This document shows, in pieces, positions 45,087 to 54,053 of a stretch of 64,000 nt of DNA. The translations under genes and the position numbers were made by a program. This stretch comes from Microbacterium sp. HD4P20 (GTDB lineage: Bacteria > Actinomycetota > Actinomycetes > Actinomycetales > Microbacteriaceae). The stretch is from contig NZ_JAHZQZ020000008.1 of assembly GCF_019449275.2 (NCBI RefSeq), positions 1 through 64,000 of the forward strand, read 5' to 3'. The notes beneath the pieces were generated by a model, which had not been told where the DNA came from, made no database searches, and saw only the letters and a list, made by a program, of their open reading frames with translations. Numbering within the stretch: the stretch's first letter is position 1; each line of letters starts with the position of its first letter.

Positions 45087-46889
45087 TCAGCCGTGCGTCC
45101 CCGCGAGGGCCGTGAGGGCTGCCACGAGGTCGGAGTCGGCCGGCGCACCCGATTTGCGGATGGCGCTGTCGAGCTGGGCGACGACCGCGCGATCCGCGGC
45201 GCCGGTGCCCGCCAGGTGTTCGGCCTTGTCGATGTGCTTGCGTACCTGCTCCAGCGCCCTGCCGCTGAGCGTGCCCGCGCGCTCGGCCTGATCGACGTAC
45301 GACCGCGCCACGGCGAAGCTCGGCGCGTGGTCGAGCCTCGTCTGCAGCTGGGCGTTGAACTCGTCGAGCCGGATCTCTCCCGCTGCGATGATCTCGTTGG
45401 CCGACATCATCGGGCTCTCGGTGAGGCCCAGGGTGTCGAAGCCGCGCGCGATCTCGCTGCCGAGGATGTGACCGTTGTACCAGTACGTCGACCAGTAACC
45501 GGCAAGGTTGAGGCCGGCCGGGTTCGGGAAGTCGACCGGGCCTCGGTCGAGGTACGCGATCTCGACCGGGTTCGCCGTGTCGGTGAAGTCGATCACCGAG
45601 ACGCCGCCCTGGTACCAGGCCTGCACCATGATGTCGCGGCCGGGCACCGGCACGATCGACCCGTTGTGGGCGACGCAGTTCTCCTGCACCGTCTGCACGG
45701 CCGGCAGCTTGAAGTAGCTGGCGAACTGCAGCTTTCCGTCGACGATGTCGAAGAGCGCGTCGGCGCCCCACTCCGGTCGGTCGGTGTCGCGGCAGCGCGC
45801 CGACGTGCCGCCGCCCCACTCGTCCGTGAAGATCACCTTGGTGCCGTCATTGTTGAACGTCGCCGAGTGCCAGTACGAGAAGTTCGGGTCCGACACGGCA
45901 TCGAGGCGCACCGGACTGGCCGGGTCGGAGATGTCGAGCAGGATGCCGTTGCCCTGGCATGCGCCGGCGGCGAGGCCGATCTCGGGGTAGGCCGTGATGT
46001 CGTGGCACGTGTTGGTGTTGGGCAGGGGACCGTAGTTCGTGCCCGACGGGTGCTGCGCGCCCGGCATCGTGTTCTGCAGGCCGTTGTATGCGCCGCTCGC
46101 CGGATCGCTGAAGATCCTCGGCTGACTCACGATCGCCGCCGTCTCGGGCGCCGCGAGCGGCACCTGGATGACGTCGATGCGCCACTGCGTCGGGTCGCCC
46201 GTGGTGACCGGATCGGCCGTGAGCGCGGCGTGCTCGCATCCGGCCAGTTCGGCACCGGAGCGCACATTCGACGTGCCCGAGTTGTAGATGTAGACGTTGC
46301 CTGGGTCATCCGGGTCGGTGACCAGCGTGTGCGTGTGCGAGCCGCGGCAGGTCTGCACGCCCGGCAGCTGCACGGGATTGTCGATGTCGCTGATATCGAA
46401 GATGCGCACGCCGCGGAACCGCTCGGGGTTCACCTGGCCGGGCGCGCCCTGCGTGCCGCAGTCGATCCGGCCGCGCGACTCTTCGACCGACATGAACAGC
46501 AGGTCGCCGTACACCGAGACGTCGCCCTGGCCACCGGGGCACACGAACGAGCTCCGCAGCGTCGGGGTCGCGGCATCCGTCACGTCGTACACCTGGAAGC
46601 CGTTGAAGTTGCCGACGATGGCGTGGTCGCCGGTGAAGGCGAGGTCGGAGTTGACGAACCCGAAGTTGCCGGGATTCGCGTCGAACGGCGCGACGCGCGG
46701 CGTGCTCGAGAGCAGCTCGATATTGTTCGCGGCGATCTCGGCGTCGAGGTATCCGGGGTCGAGGCCCTCGCGGGGGTCGTCGTCGGCGGCGGCCGCCGTG
46801 GCGGTCAGCAGCGACGCTCCGAGCAGGAATGCTGCTGCCCCGGCGAGTGTGCGTCTGCGCCAGCGGGGGGATGGACGGGTGATCTTCAT
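45087..46889 (-). CDS. Secreted LVIVD-repeat (beta-propeller) protein
   Basis: The 600-residue protein has a classical signal peptide (basic RRRR, hydrophobic core, cleavage near ATAAA-ADD at ~36). The mature part contains repeated LVIVD/beta-propeller strands of the form (V)-x-(V/I)-(F/Y)-D-I/V-(S/T)-D (FQVYDVTDAATP, VRIFDISDIDNP, GILLDISDPASP, VSVIDFTDTANP), with conserved His (RGSHTHTLV, YWHSATF, AHNGSIV). The last ~80 residues form helices with an FIVAR-like SGRALEQVRKHIDKAEHLAG segment. An extracellular binding or enzyme role is likely, but the function is unknown. Confidence 0.85.
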   Translation of the reverse strand: MKITRPSPRWRRRTLAGAAAFLLGASLLTATAAAADDDPREGLDPGYLDAEIAANNIELLSSTPRVAPFDANPGNFGFVNSDLAFTGDHAIVGNFNGFQVYDVTDAATPTLRSSFVCPGGQGDVSVYGDLLFMSVEESRGRIDCGTQGAPGQVNPERFRGVRIFDISDIDNPVQLPGVQTCRGSHTHTLVTDPDDPGNVYIYNSGTSNVRSGAELAGCEHAALTADPVTTGDPTQWRIDVIQVPLAAPETAAIVSQPRIFSDPASGAYNGLQNTMPGAQHPSGTNYGPLPNTNTCHDITAYPEIGLAAGACQGNGILLDISDPASPVRLDAVSDPNFSYWHSATFNNDGTKVIFTDEWGGGTSARCRDTDRPEWGADALFDIVDGKLQFASYFKLPAVQTVQENCVAHNGSIVPVPGRDIMVQAWYQGGVSVIDFTDTANPVEIAYLDRGPVDFPNPAGLNLAGYWSTYWYNGHILGSEIARGFDTLGLTESPMMSANEIIAAGEIRLDEFNAQLQTRLDHAPSFAVARSYVDQAERAGTLSGRALEQVRKHIDKAEHLAGTGAADRAVVAQLDSAIRKSGAPADSDLVAALTALAGTHG

Positions 46890-46964
46890 CGAACGTGCCC
46901 CTTCTCACTGCGTGGATCCGAGCCTCCCGTGGGGCGACGGCGCACGACATCGTGCGGGGGCGCG

Positions 46965-46985
46965 GCCTCTTGCTGAACAAGAGGC
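46965..46985. promoter_or_regulatory. 8-bp perfect inverted repeat in a divergent promoter region
   Basis: GCCTCTTG and CAAGAGGC surround CTGAA in the 196-base gap between the divergent LVIVD-type and DUF305 genes. A TAGGAT -10-like box for the DUF305 gene lies at 47032-47037. The site could be an operator or a hairpin; nothing else is seen in the gap. Confidence 0.4.
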
Positions 46986-47085
46986 GGGAGGCCGATGGTG
47001 GTGAATCTATCGGGTCGGAGGGGTCCGTGGCTAGGATCAGACGAGGGCACATCAGTACCCGCCAACGGTGTCGGAGGGGCGTTCT

Positions 47086-47760
47086 GTGGTCGCAGCGGTT
47101 CGCCGGCTGAGCGTTGTGCACGCCGCCGCCGTGCTCGCGGCCGTCGCACTGACGCTCGCGGCCTGCGCGGCGACCGAGGAGCCGCCGCGCCCGACGTCCA
47201 CGGCGCCGGTCGTGCAGCTGGGTGCGCCCGGCGAAGGCAACCGCACCATGTCGGCCGAGGAACAGCTCGCGGCCACCGCTTCGCCGCACACCGAGACCGA
47301 CGTCGCCTTCGTGCGAGACATGCTGCACCATCACGCGCAAGCCCTCGTCATGACCGACTACGTCGGCGAGCGCGCCTCGAGCGACAGCATCCGGCTTCTC
47401 GCGGAACGCATGCAGGTCAGCCAGCAGGACGAGATGGGCCAGCTCGAGGCGTGGCTGCAGCAGCGCGGCGAGCCGGTGACGGATCCGGATGCCCCGCACG
47501 GCGCCCACACGCTGATGCCGGGCATGCTCACCGACGACGAACTGGCCGCACTCGAAGCCGCCGACGGTGTCGCGTTCGACGAGCTGTTCCTGCGGTCGAT
47601 GATCCGCCATCACGAGGGCGCGCTCGTGATGATCGCCGAGCTGTACGGCAGCGAAGACGGCGCGGAACCCGAGCTCGCGCAGCTGGCGGGCCACTTCGAC
47701 TCCGACCAGCGCATCGAGATCGCCCGCATGTCGAGCATGCTCGCCGAGCTCGAGGGCTGA
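47086..47760 (+). CDS. DUF305 lipoprotein
   Basis: The 224-residue protein has a lipoprotein signal with lipobox LTLAAC, so it is membrane-anchored outside the cell. Two ferritin-like helical DUF305 halves follow, each with the His-rich motif: FVRDMLHHHAQALVM and FLRSMIRHHEGALVM, plus QQDEM and DSDQRIEI segments. DUF305 proteins often sit near copper genes and are thought to bind metals. Start GTG 47086 has GGAGGGG about 7 bases upstream; a GTG at 47068 is less likely. Confidence 0.88.
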   Translation: MVAAVRRLSVVHAAAVLAAVALTLAACAATEEPPRPTSTAPVVQLGAPGEGNRTMSAEEQLAATASPHTETDVAFVRDMLHHHAQALVMTDYVGERASSDSIRLLAERMQVSQQDEMGQLEAWLQQRGEPVTDPDAPHGAHTLMPGMLTDDELAALEAADGVAFDELFLRSMIRHHEGALVMIAELYGSEDGAEPELAQLAGHFDSDQRIEIARMSSMLAELEG

Positions 47761-47788
47761 CCGGCGCCCCTCGCGTACGCTGTCTCGC

Positions 47789-48322
47789 ATGACGACGCTC
47801 GTGCTCACTCTCGTCGGCGATGACCGCGCCGGGCTGGTCGCGGCCGTGGCCGACATCGTGGGCAATCACGGTGGCAACTGGGAGAACAGCCAGCTCGCCG
47901 AGCTTGCGGGTGCGTTCGCGGGGATCGTCGAGGTGTCGGTCTCTGCCGAGCGCGCCGACGAGTTGCGCGCAGCGCTGTCGGTGCTCGATGGCTTGCTCGA
48001 CGTGACGATCCACCCGGGGGCGGCGTCCGCCGAAGAGCCGGGCAGGGATCCTGCGGCGTCTCGACCGCGACCGCTCACGCTGCAGGTGATCGGCAACGAC
48101 CACCCGGGCATCGTCCGCGAGATCTCGGCGGTGCTCGGCGCCCACGGCGTCAGCATCGATCGCATGAACACGCAGACCCGGGATGCCGCGATGTACGGCG
48201 GCCGCCTGTTCGAGGCGACGGTGCGCGCCCGGGTGCCGGCATCCGTCGATCTCGCGGAGCTCACCGGCCAGCTCGAGCGCCTCGCGAGCGAGATCCAGGT
48301 CGACGTCACGCTCGAGGCCTGA
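47789..48322 (+). CDS. ACT-domain protein, GcvR-like
   Basis: The 177-residue protein has two ACT domains (LVLTLVGDDRAGLVAAVADIV and LTLQVIGNDHPGIVREISAVL) in the arrangement of the glycine cleavage repressor GcvR/YkoW-like family. These bind amino acids and regulate metabolism through protein contacts. The ATG at 47789 follows a TACGCT -10-like box, suggesting a leaderless start. It stands alone, 28 bases after the DUF305 gene. Confidence 0.88.
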   Translation: MTTLVLTLVGDDRAGLVAAVADIVGNHGGNWENSQLAELAGAFAGIVEVSVSAERADELRAALSVLDGLLDVTIHPGAASAEEPGRDPAASRPRPLTLQVIGNDHPGIVREISAVLGAHGVSIDRMNTQTRDAAMYGGRLFEATVRARVPASVDLAELTGQLERLASEIQVDVTLEA

Positions 48323-48377
48323 AGCGCGGCGCCCGTGGCGCGTCCGGGGAACGGCGCGGTGCGCAGCTGCCGAGCGG

Positions 48378-51300
48378 CTACGCCAGGTCGCGCAGACGGG
48401 CGGCGAGGCCGGTGTCGTCACCGGTGCGACGTTCGTAGCCGACGGCGATGATGAGCAGCACCGCGCCGATGACCGACAGGGTGATCCACCACGGCATCGC
48501 CTCGATGCCCCGGCCGATCTGCACCGCGAAGGCCAGCACGTTCTCGACGGGCAGCACCACGATGCCCAGCACGAACGGTGCGGCCAGCCGCCGGTTCGCG
48601 CCGATGAGGATCGCCGCCAGGGCGATCACCATCACCAGGATCGCGCGCCACGTGCGGGGGTCGGTGTAGGTCGCCGCGACCGAGGCGCTCAGCATGACGA
48701 TCAGCCCGGGGCCCAGGAGCGGCCACGATCCTCGCCACCGCGCCGGCCAGTCCGCCAGCGTGGGCGGCGCCTGGACCGGCGCCGTCTCGGCGGACGCTGT
48801 CTCGGTGCGTGACGAAGCGCGCATCGCGAGCGCGCCGGCCAGCAGCAGGAAGAATCCGAGCGGCAGCGAGAACCACTCCACGCGGAGGTCGCGCGGGCTC
48901 CACGCCACGACGGCCGTGATGAACGAGACCGCGAACAGGAACCACACCGGCGGGAGGGCGGTGGGATGCCGCAGCCCTCGCCCGGCGATGAACACCATGA
49001 AGCCGAGCAGGGCCACCAGCAGTCCCCACATCGTCCAGATCGTGAACCAGTCGCGGGCGATCGCGGGCCAAGACGCGACGGTGACGTAGAGGACCGCCGG
49101 TGCCCCGAGCCACCGGGTGCGAGCACGCCACGTGCCCGCCGACGCCTGCGTGTGCAGGCCCCGTGCCGCCACGGCCGCCGACGCCGCGCCGACCAGACCG
49201 AAGGCGACACAAGCCACGATGAGCGGCGCCTCGCCGGCCGGTGCCGGGTCGGCACCGACGCCCCAGCGCACCCCCTGCACGGCGCTCGCCGCGGCCGCGA
49301 TGATCGCGATTCCGAGGGTGGACGCGCGCAGTGGGCGAAGTCGGCGCATCGTCGTCGAGGAGGCCCTGCCGATCACGGTCGCGCCGGCGACCAAGAGCCA
49401 TGCCGCCGCGACCAGCGCATACGCTCGCACCGCAGCGGTCGGGAAGCCGGATCCGCTGCCGACGCGTGACCCCTCGATCCCGGCCGGGTCCGCGATCCCG
49501 ACTTGCTCGCTGCCTGCGATCGCGAGCAGCACCAGCACGGGCACCACCGCGAGGGCCAGCCCGACCCCGTACAGCCCGGTCGCCGCGCGGCCACGGGCCG
49601 TGAGCACCGCGCCGATGAGCGCGGCTCCCAAGGCGGGGGGCAGCACGTACGGCTCGAGATCCGTCACCTCGGTGATGCCCCACACGCACCACAGCGCGCC
49701 CGTCATGGCCGCGCCGGCGAGCCACCAGCCGTACCGGCGCCGCGCGAAGAGCGCGCTCGCGCCGAAGCCGACCGCGAGTACCACCAGCACGATCACGGCG
49801 GTCGACAGCCCCGCGGCATCCCGCCAGAGCGACAGCGCGACCGCGATCACCGCGGTGAGCAGGGCGGATGCCTCGATGGCCAGCGACGCCGCACGGGCCT
49901 CGCGCGCGGCCACCCGCCGCTTCAGCGCCGCCCGGATGGGACCCCCCGCACCGAGCACGGTCGCGACGATCATCGCGATCACGGGAAGCACCACGGGCGA
50001 TCCGCTCGTCGCGAGCAGCTGCGCGCCCAGGCACACCACCACGACCGAAAGCGCCGGCACCAGGATGCCGGCCGCGACGGTGCGCACGACGGTGCCGAGC
50101 CCGGTGCGCCGTGTGGTCGAGAGCGTGAGTGCGAGGAGGAAGGTCACCCCGGTCGACAGGGCGGTCCAGCCGCTTCGCTCGAAGAGGACCTGCACGACGC
50201 CGATCGCGAACGGCACCGCGGTCACCACGAGCATCGCATGCCACTCGCGGGCCGGGACGCGCCGCGCGAAGGTGGCGACGATGGCGGCGAGCCCGGCCGC
50301 GCACGTGGTGAGGCAGAGCACCGCCACGGGGTCGAGCACGGTGCGGGCCAGTGCGGTCGCCAGCACGATGAGGGCGTAGGCGAACCCGATCCCGACGTGC
50401 ACGAACCGCGCGGCGCGGGGCATGGTGACCGCGAGCGCTGCGAGGCTCGCGACGATCGCGGCACCGGCCCAGATCGTCAGGTCGTCGTCGCGCCACGACA
50501 GCACGGTCGCCAGCGCGACGGCGGCGTGTGCACCGACGACGAGCGGCATGCGGGTCGCGGCCGAGGCCGCGGGCAGCCGAGCGGCCACGACGGCGGCGGC
50601 CACGAGCGCCGCCGACAGCGCGAGCGCGATTCGTGCCCACAGTTCGAGGCCCGGCAGGCACAGCACCGTGAGGAACGCCAGCACGCCGTACCACGCCCCG
50701 AGGTGGCCGAGCCACCGCGTGCCCAGCGGCTGGGTGGCGATCGGCTCCGGCGCATCGCCCGTGCCCGGCAGCGGTCCGGCGGGAGGCAGTGCGACGGATG
50801 CCGTCAGCTCGCGCCCGCCGGCGGCGTACTGCTCGTGCGGCCGGCGCCCCGCGGATGGCGGTTCGGCGGTGAGCGCCGCGAACCCGCCGAGTGAGATCGC
50901 CAGCACGGCGAGCCCCGTGGTGAGCGCCGCGGCAGACTCATCCGTCAGCAGCGCGAGGCCGTTCGCCCGGCCCGCCACGAGCGCCGCGAGCGACAGGAGG
51001 GCCGTGGCCGTCGGGATCACCGCCACGAATGCGACGACGGTGACGGCGCCTCCGAGGAGCATGCTGCGTCGTACGACACGATGCAGCGGTCGCAGCGCGC
51101 CGACCGCGAGCAGGCCGATGCCGGCAGCCGTCGGGAAGGCGGCGAACCAGCCGTCGTACGCCAGCGCGGGCGGCGCTGTCAGCGGCAGCACGGTGGCCGC
51201 GAGGACCGCCGCTCCACCCGCGACGAACGACCACAGCCCGCCGGCGGGATGATCGGCCGAGAACGTCGCGAGCACCGAGATCGTGAGCAGGGTCGCGATC

Positions 51301-52292
51301 GCCACGAACGCGGGATCTGCTGTTGCCACCTCACGTCCGGAGGTCGTCAGTGCCGCGGCGTTCGCCAGCGCGGCGCCGACGAAGACGAACTGGGCCACCG
51401 TGAGCGAGAGGCGCTCCGCGGTGAGTCGTCCGCCACCGGCCAGGCTCACACCTCCCACTGCGGAGACGAGGGCGCTGGCTGCCGCGGCCGAGGTGAGGCA
51501 TCCCGCGATCGTCGCCACCGTGCTGCCCGCCCCGTGCGCCAGTGTCACGGGCACGAACGACAGCGCGAGGGTTCCGCTCCATACCCACGCGCGAATGCCG
51601 ACGCGCAGTCCGAACGTGACGAGTGCGCCTCCCGCGGCGAGGGTCGCCAGCGCCGCGACCACCCAGCTGTTCCAGCCGGCCGGCATCAGCCCGAGGGCCG
51701 AGGTCACGGTGAGTGCGGCGAACACCACCCCCAGCGCTCCGACGGACTCGGCCGAGAAGGTCAGACGCCGCCGCGCGAGAACCGCCGCGCCGGCCGCGAA
51801 CACCGCGGCGATTCCGCCGACGATGAGGGTGCGGGCGAGCGTGTCGGTGAGGTCGGGGTTGAAGAACGTGAAGACGACCGCGGCGATCGCGACGAGTCCG
51901 GCGCCCGCCACGGCGAGCACCGACTGGACGGTGGCCGAGGCCGCGGGCGCGTTCGCCGCGCGCGCGGGAGGGCGATGGGCGGATGCCGCGACCGCCGTCG
52001 CTGCGGCGGTCGCAGGAAGCTCGCCGGTCGAACGCGTCCCCGCCGGCGCGGTGGTCCAGACCACGGGCACGCGGTCGAGCACCGACTGGCGAGCGCGCAG
52101 TGCGTCGGCCGCGGCCTGGGACGCGTCCCAGAGCTCGGCGCCGATCTCACGGAAGTCGGCGCCGCAGGTGCGGCATCGCTGGCCGTCGACGACGCCGCGT
52201 TCGCACACCGGGCAGCGGACGGCGTCGGCCAGCCGAGCGAGCGCGTCGGCACTCCAGCGCGGGTTCGGGCGGACGAGGGCGTCGGTGCTCAT
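48378..52292 (-). CDS. Giant Zn-ribbon polytopic membrane protein (SCO7613 C-terminal-like)
   Basis: The 1304-residue protein has an N-terminal zinc ribbon (CPVCERG...CRTCG, about residues 26-45), a ~45-residue charged helix, and then about 35 predicted membrane helices to the end. It matches the pattern of actinobacterial proteins annotated as SCO7613 C-terminal domain membrane proteins, whose function is unknown. It starts with ATG overlapping the XRE regulator stop (ATGA), the last gene of a three-gene operon. Internal helices look repeated, suggesting growth by duplication. Confidence 0.85.
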   Translation of the reverse strand: MSTDALVRPNPRWSADALARLADAVRCPVCERGVVDGQRCRTCGADFREIGAELWDASQAAADALRARQSVLDRVPVVWTTAPAGTRSTGELPATAAATAVAASAHRPPARAANAPAASATVQSVLAVAGAGLVAIAAVVFTFFNPDLTDTLARTLIVGGIAAVFAAGAAVLARRRLTFSAESVGALGVVFAALTVTSALGLMPAGWNSWVVAALATLAAGGALVTFGLRVGIRAWVWSGTLALSFVPVTLAHGAGSTVATIAGCLTSAAAASALVSAVGGVSLAGGGRLTAERLSLTVAQFVFVGAALANAAALTTSGREVATADPAFVAIATLLTISVLATFSADHPAGGLWSFVAGGAAVLAATVLPLTAPPALAYDGWFAAFPTAAGIGLLAVGALRPLHRVVRRSMLLGGAVTVVAFVAVIPTATALLSLAALVAGRANGLALLTDESAAALTTGLAVLAISLGGFAALTAEPPSAGRRPHEQYAAGGRELTASVALPPAGPLPGTGDAPEPIATQPLGTRWLGHLGAWYGVLAFLTVLCLPGLELWARIALALSAALVAAAVVAARLPAASAATRMPLVVGAHAAVALATVLSWRDDDLTIWAGAAIVASLAALAVTMPRAARFVHVGIGFAYALIVLATALARTVLDPVAVLCLTTCAAGLAAIVATFARRVPAREWHAMLVVTAVPFAIGVVQVLFERSGWTALSTGVTFLLALTLSTTRRTGLGTVVRTVAAGILVPALSVVVVCLGAQLLATSGSPVVLPVIAMIVATVLGAGGPIRAALKRRVAAREARAASLAIEASALLTAVIAVALSLWRDAAGLSTAVIVLVVLAVGFGASALFARRRYGWWLAGAAMTGALWCVWGITEVTDLEPYVLPPALGAALIGAVLTARGRAATGLYGVGLALAVVPVLVLLAIAGSEQVGIADPAGIEGSRVGSGSGFPTAAVRAYALVAAAWLLVAGATVIGRASSTTMRRLRPLRASTLGIAIIAAAASAVQGVRWGVGADPAPAGEAPLIVACVAFGLVGAASAAVAARGLHTQASAGTWRARTRWLGAPAVLYVTVASWPAIARDWFTIWTMWGLLVALLGFMVFIAGRGLRHPTALPPVWFLFAVSFITAVVAWSPRDLRVEWFSLPLGFFLLLAGALAMRASSRTETASAETAPVQAPPTLADWPARWRGSWPLLGPGLIVMLSASVAATYTDPRTWRAILVMVIALAAILIGANRRLAAPFVLGIVVLPVENVLAFAVQIGRGIEAMPWWITLSVIGAVLLIIAVGYERRTGDDTGLAARLRDLA

Positions 52293-52534
52293 GCGTCGTC
52301 CAACCTCGCGGCCACCGCCGCCGGATGGTCGTCGGGGACCCACTGCAGGATGTCGCCGGGCTGGCACTCCAGCACGCGACAGATCGCGTCCAGCGTCGTG
52401 AAGCGCACCGCCTTGGCGCGGCCGTTCTTGAGGACCGACACGTTCGCCGGGGTGATGTCGATCGCCGCGGCGAACTCCGAGACCGACATCTTCTTCTTCG
52501 CCAGCTCGACGTCGAGGTTGATGATGATCGGCAT
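52289..52534 (-). CDS. XRE-family helix-turn-helix regulator (YozG-like)
   Basis: The 81-residue protein is a small Cro/CI-type HTH: MPIIINLDVELAKKKMSVSEFAAAIDITPANVSVLKNGRAKAVRFTTLDAICRVLECQPGDIL is split across the expected five helices. This short form regularly pairs with a DUF2975 membrane protein, as here, where ATGA overlaps link both neighbours. It probably represses its own promoter; a direct repeat just upstream of the operon is a candidate site. Confidence 0.92.
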   Translation of the reverse strand: MPIIINLDVELAKKKMSVSEFAAAIDITPANVSVLKNGRAKAVRFTTLDAICRVLECQPGDILQWVPDDHPAAVAARLDDA

Positions 52535-53010
52535 CACACCACCTCCGAGAGGTCGTGCTCGAGTTGCGAGGCCTTGCGCAGCAGCCCGCGCAGCACGACG
52601 ATCAGCAGCGACAGGCCGGCCCCGACGACGACGCCGAGCAGAAGCAGCAGCGTGATCGACGGGGTCATGAACCCGGTGAGGCTCAGAGCGACGAGAGCGA
52701 TGAGCACGAGGACCGTGGCGAACGCGACCGCGCCCAGGCTGACATCGACATCGGGGAACGCGCTCTCGCTGAAGATGCTGTCTTCTCGGACGAGCGAGAG
52801 CAGCCGCCAGACACAGACCAGCACCACCTGCACGCACAGCAGGAAGAGGATGCCGACCACGGTGCCGGGGATCTCGAAGTATGCGATCTCGGAGTAGCGC
52901 ACGGCCGACTGGGCGGCGACCGCCGGCACCACGAAGATCTGGCAGGCGAGCAGCAGCGCGAGCAACATGCCGATGAGGGCCTTGAGAGCGACGATCGTGG
53001 TGCGGTGCAT
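52534..53010 (-). CDS. DUF2975 membrane protein
   Basis: The 158-residue protein has four membrane helices (about residues 10-32, 44-68, 93-115 and 122-144) with the DUF2975 layout. DUF2975 proteins are almost always next to a small XRE regulator and are thought to control its activity at the membrane. First gene of the operon; ATGA overlap with the regulator. Confidence 0.88.
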   Translation of the reverse strand: MHRTTIVALKALIGMLLALLLACQIFVVPAVAAQSAVRYSEIAYFEIPGTVVGILFLLCVQVVLVCVWRLLSLVREDSIFSESAFPDVDVSLGAVAFATVLVLIALVALSLTGFMTPSITLLLLLGVVVGAGLSLLIVVLRGLLRKASQLEHDLSEVV

Positions 53011-53019
53011 GTATCTGCC

Positions 53020-53051
53020 TATCGATAAACGGTAAGTAGTTATCGAGAAAC
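53020..53051 (-). promoter_or_regulatory. Candidate operator: direct repeats upstream of DUF2975-XRE operon
   Basis: TATCGATAAAC (53020-53030) and TATCGAGAAAC (53041-53051) recur at 21-base spacing, two helical turns, starting 10 bases before the DUF2975 start codon. The AT-rich patch is distinct from the GC-rich surroundings. It is a candidate binding site of the XRE regulator. Confidence 0.5.
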
Positions 53052-53125
53052 AATAGTCACAAGCAGTGGTACCGGCGCAAGCCGAGATGCAATGTGCAAT
53101 TCAAAGGTTGCAATACAGTGAACCC

Positions 53126-53147
53126 TATGCAACTCTGGAGTTGCATA
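53126..53147 (+). promoter_or_regulatory. Perfect palindromic operator before the SRPBCC-ArsR genes
   Basis: TATGCAACTC (53126-53135) and GAGTTGCATA (53138-53147) are exact reverse complements with a 2-base spacer. Related TGCAAT half-sites lie upstream at about 53092-53115. The palindrome lies 24 bases before the SRPBCC start and matches the usual symmetry of ArsR-family operators. Confidence 0.65.
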
Positions 53148-53170
53148 GTTCTGTGGAAAGGAGCACCATC

Positions 53171-53653
53171 ATGAGCATGACCACCAATTCCCCCTCGGTC
53201 GTGGATGACGACGCGTTCACAGTGACGCGCACGATCACGATCGCCGCGCCGCTCGACAAGGTGTGGTCCGCCGTCGCCGAGCCCGAGCACGTCTCGCGCT
53301 GGTTCGGACGCCTCGAGCTCGACGGCGCCGGACCCGGCGCGACCGGAACCCTCTCGTGGACCGACGGTCCCCGCATCCCGATCCGCATCGAGGCGGTCGA
53401 CGAGCCGCATTCGATCTCGTACCGGTGGGGCAACGACGACGCCAGCGGCGCCGTGTCGGCAGAGCTCGACCTCGCCACCTCGACCGTCTTCACCTTCACG
53501 CTCGTCGCGACCGACGAGGGCACCGAGCTGACCGTGGTCGAGACCGGATTCGAGCGCACCTCCGACCCGGCCTTCAACCTCGCCGAGCACGGCAAGGGCT
53601 GGAACGGCGAACTCGACAAGCTCGTGGCCCTGCTCGAGGGCGAAGCGGGGTAA
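53171..53653 (+). CDS. SRPBCC (AHSA1-like) protein
   Basis: The 160-residue protein has the Bet v 1-like fold of the AHSA1 family: TVTRTITIAAPLDKVWSAVAEPEHVSRWFG, SYRWGN, TELTVVETGF and GWNGELDKLVALL. These cytosolic pockets bind hydrophobic ligands; most have unknown ligands. AAAGGAG sits 8 bases before the ATG at 53171. It is 2 bases ahead of an ArsR-family gene, the standard SRPBCC-ArsR pairing. Confidence 0.9.
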   Translation: MSMTTNSPSVVDDDAFTVTRTITIAAPLDKVWSAVAEPEHVSRWFGRLELDGAGPGATGTLSWTDGPRIPIRIEAVDEPHSISYRWGNDDASGAVSAELDLATSTVFTFTLVATDEGTELTVVETGFERTSDPAFNLAEHGKGWNGELDKLVALLEGEAG

Positions 53654-53655
53654 CG

Positions 53656-53970
53656 GTGGCCGAGACCCTGGTTCCCGTGTTCGCCGCGCTCGGCGACGAC
53701 ACGCGGTGGAGCATCCTGCAGGCGCTCGGCGAGACGGATGCCTCGGCATCCGCTCTCGCCGGGCGTCTGCCGGTGTCTCGCCAGGCCATCGCCAAGCACC
53801 TCACCGTGCTGCAGGAGGTCGGGCTGGTCGAGCCGGTGCGCGTGGGCCGCGAGGTGCGCTACCGCGTGGTGGGTGCACAGCTGTCGTCGATCGCCCGCCG
53901 GCTCGAGGCCGTCGGCGCCGAATGGGACCGCCGCCTAGCCGCCATCAAAGACATCGCCGAGTCCCTCTGA
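53656..53970 (+). CDS. ArsR-family transcriptional regulator
   Basis: The 104-residue winged-helix protein shows FAALGDDTRWSILQAL, SASALAGRLPVSRQAIAKHLTVLQEVGLVEPVRVGREVRYRV. No metal-binding CxC pair is present on helix 3, so it belongs to the non-metal subgroup that works with SRPBCC proteins. GTG start at 53656, 2 bases after the SRPBCC stop. It likely represses this operon through the palindrome at 53126-53147. Confidence 0.92.
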   Translation: MAETLVPVFAALGDDTRWSILQALGETDASASALAGRLPVSRQAIAKHLTVLQEVGLVEPVRVGREVRYRVVGAQLSSIARRLEAVGAEWDRRLAAIKDIAESL

Positions 53971-54053
53971 CGGCTGCGAGGATTCTCGCCGGGGCCGTAT
54001 GGATATCGTGAGGACGCCACGGCGCGCGTCCGGCGGCGCACTACGGTTTCGGG

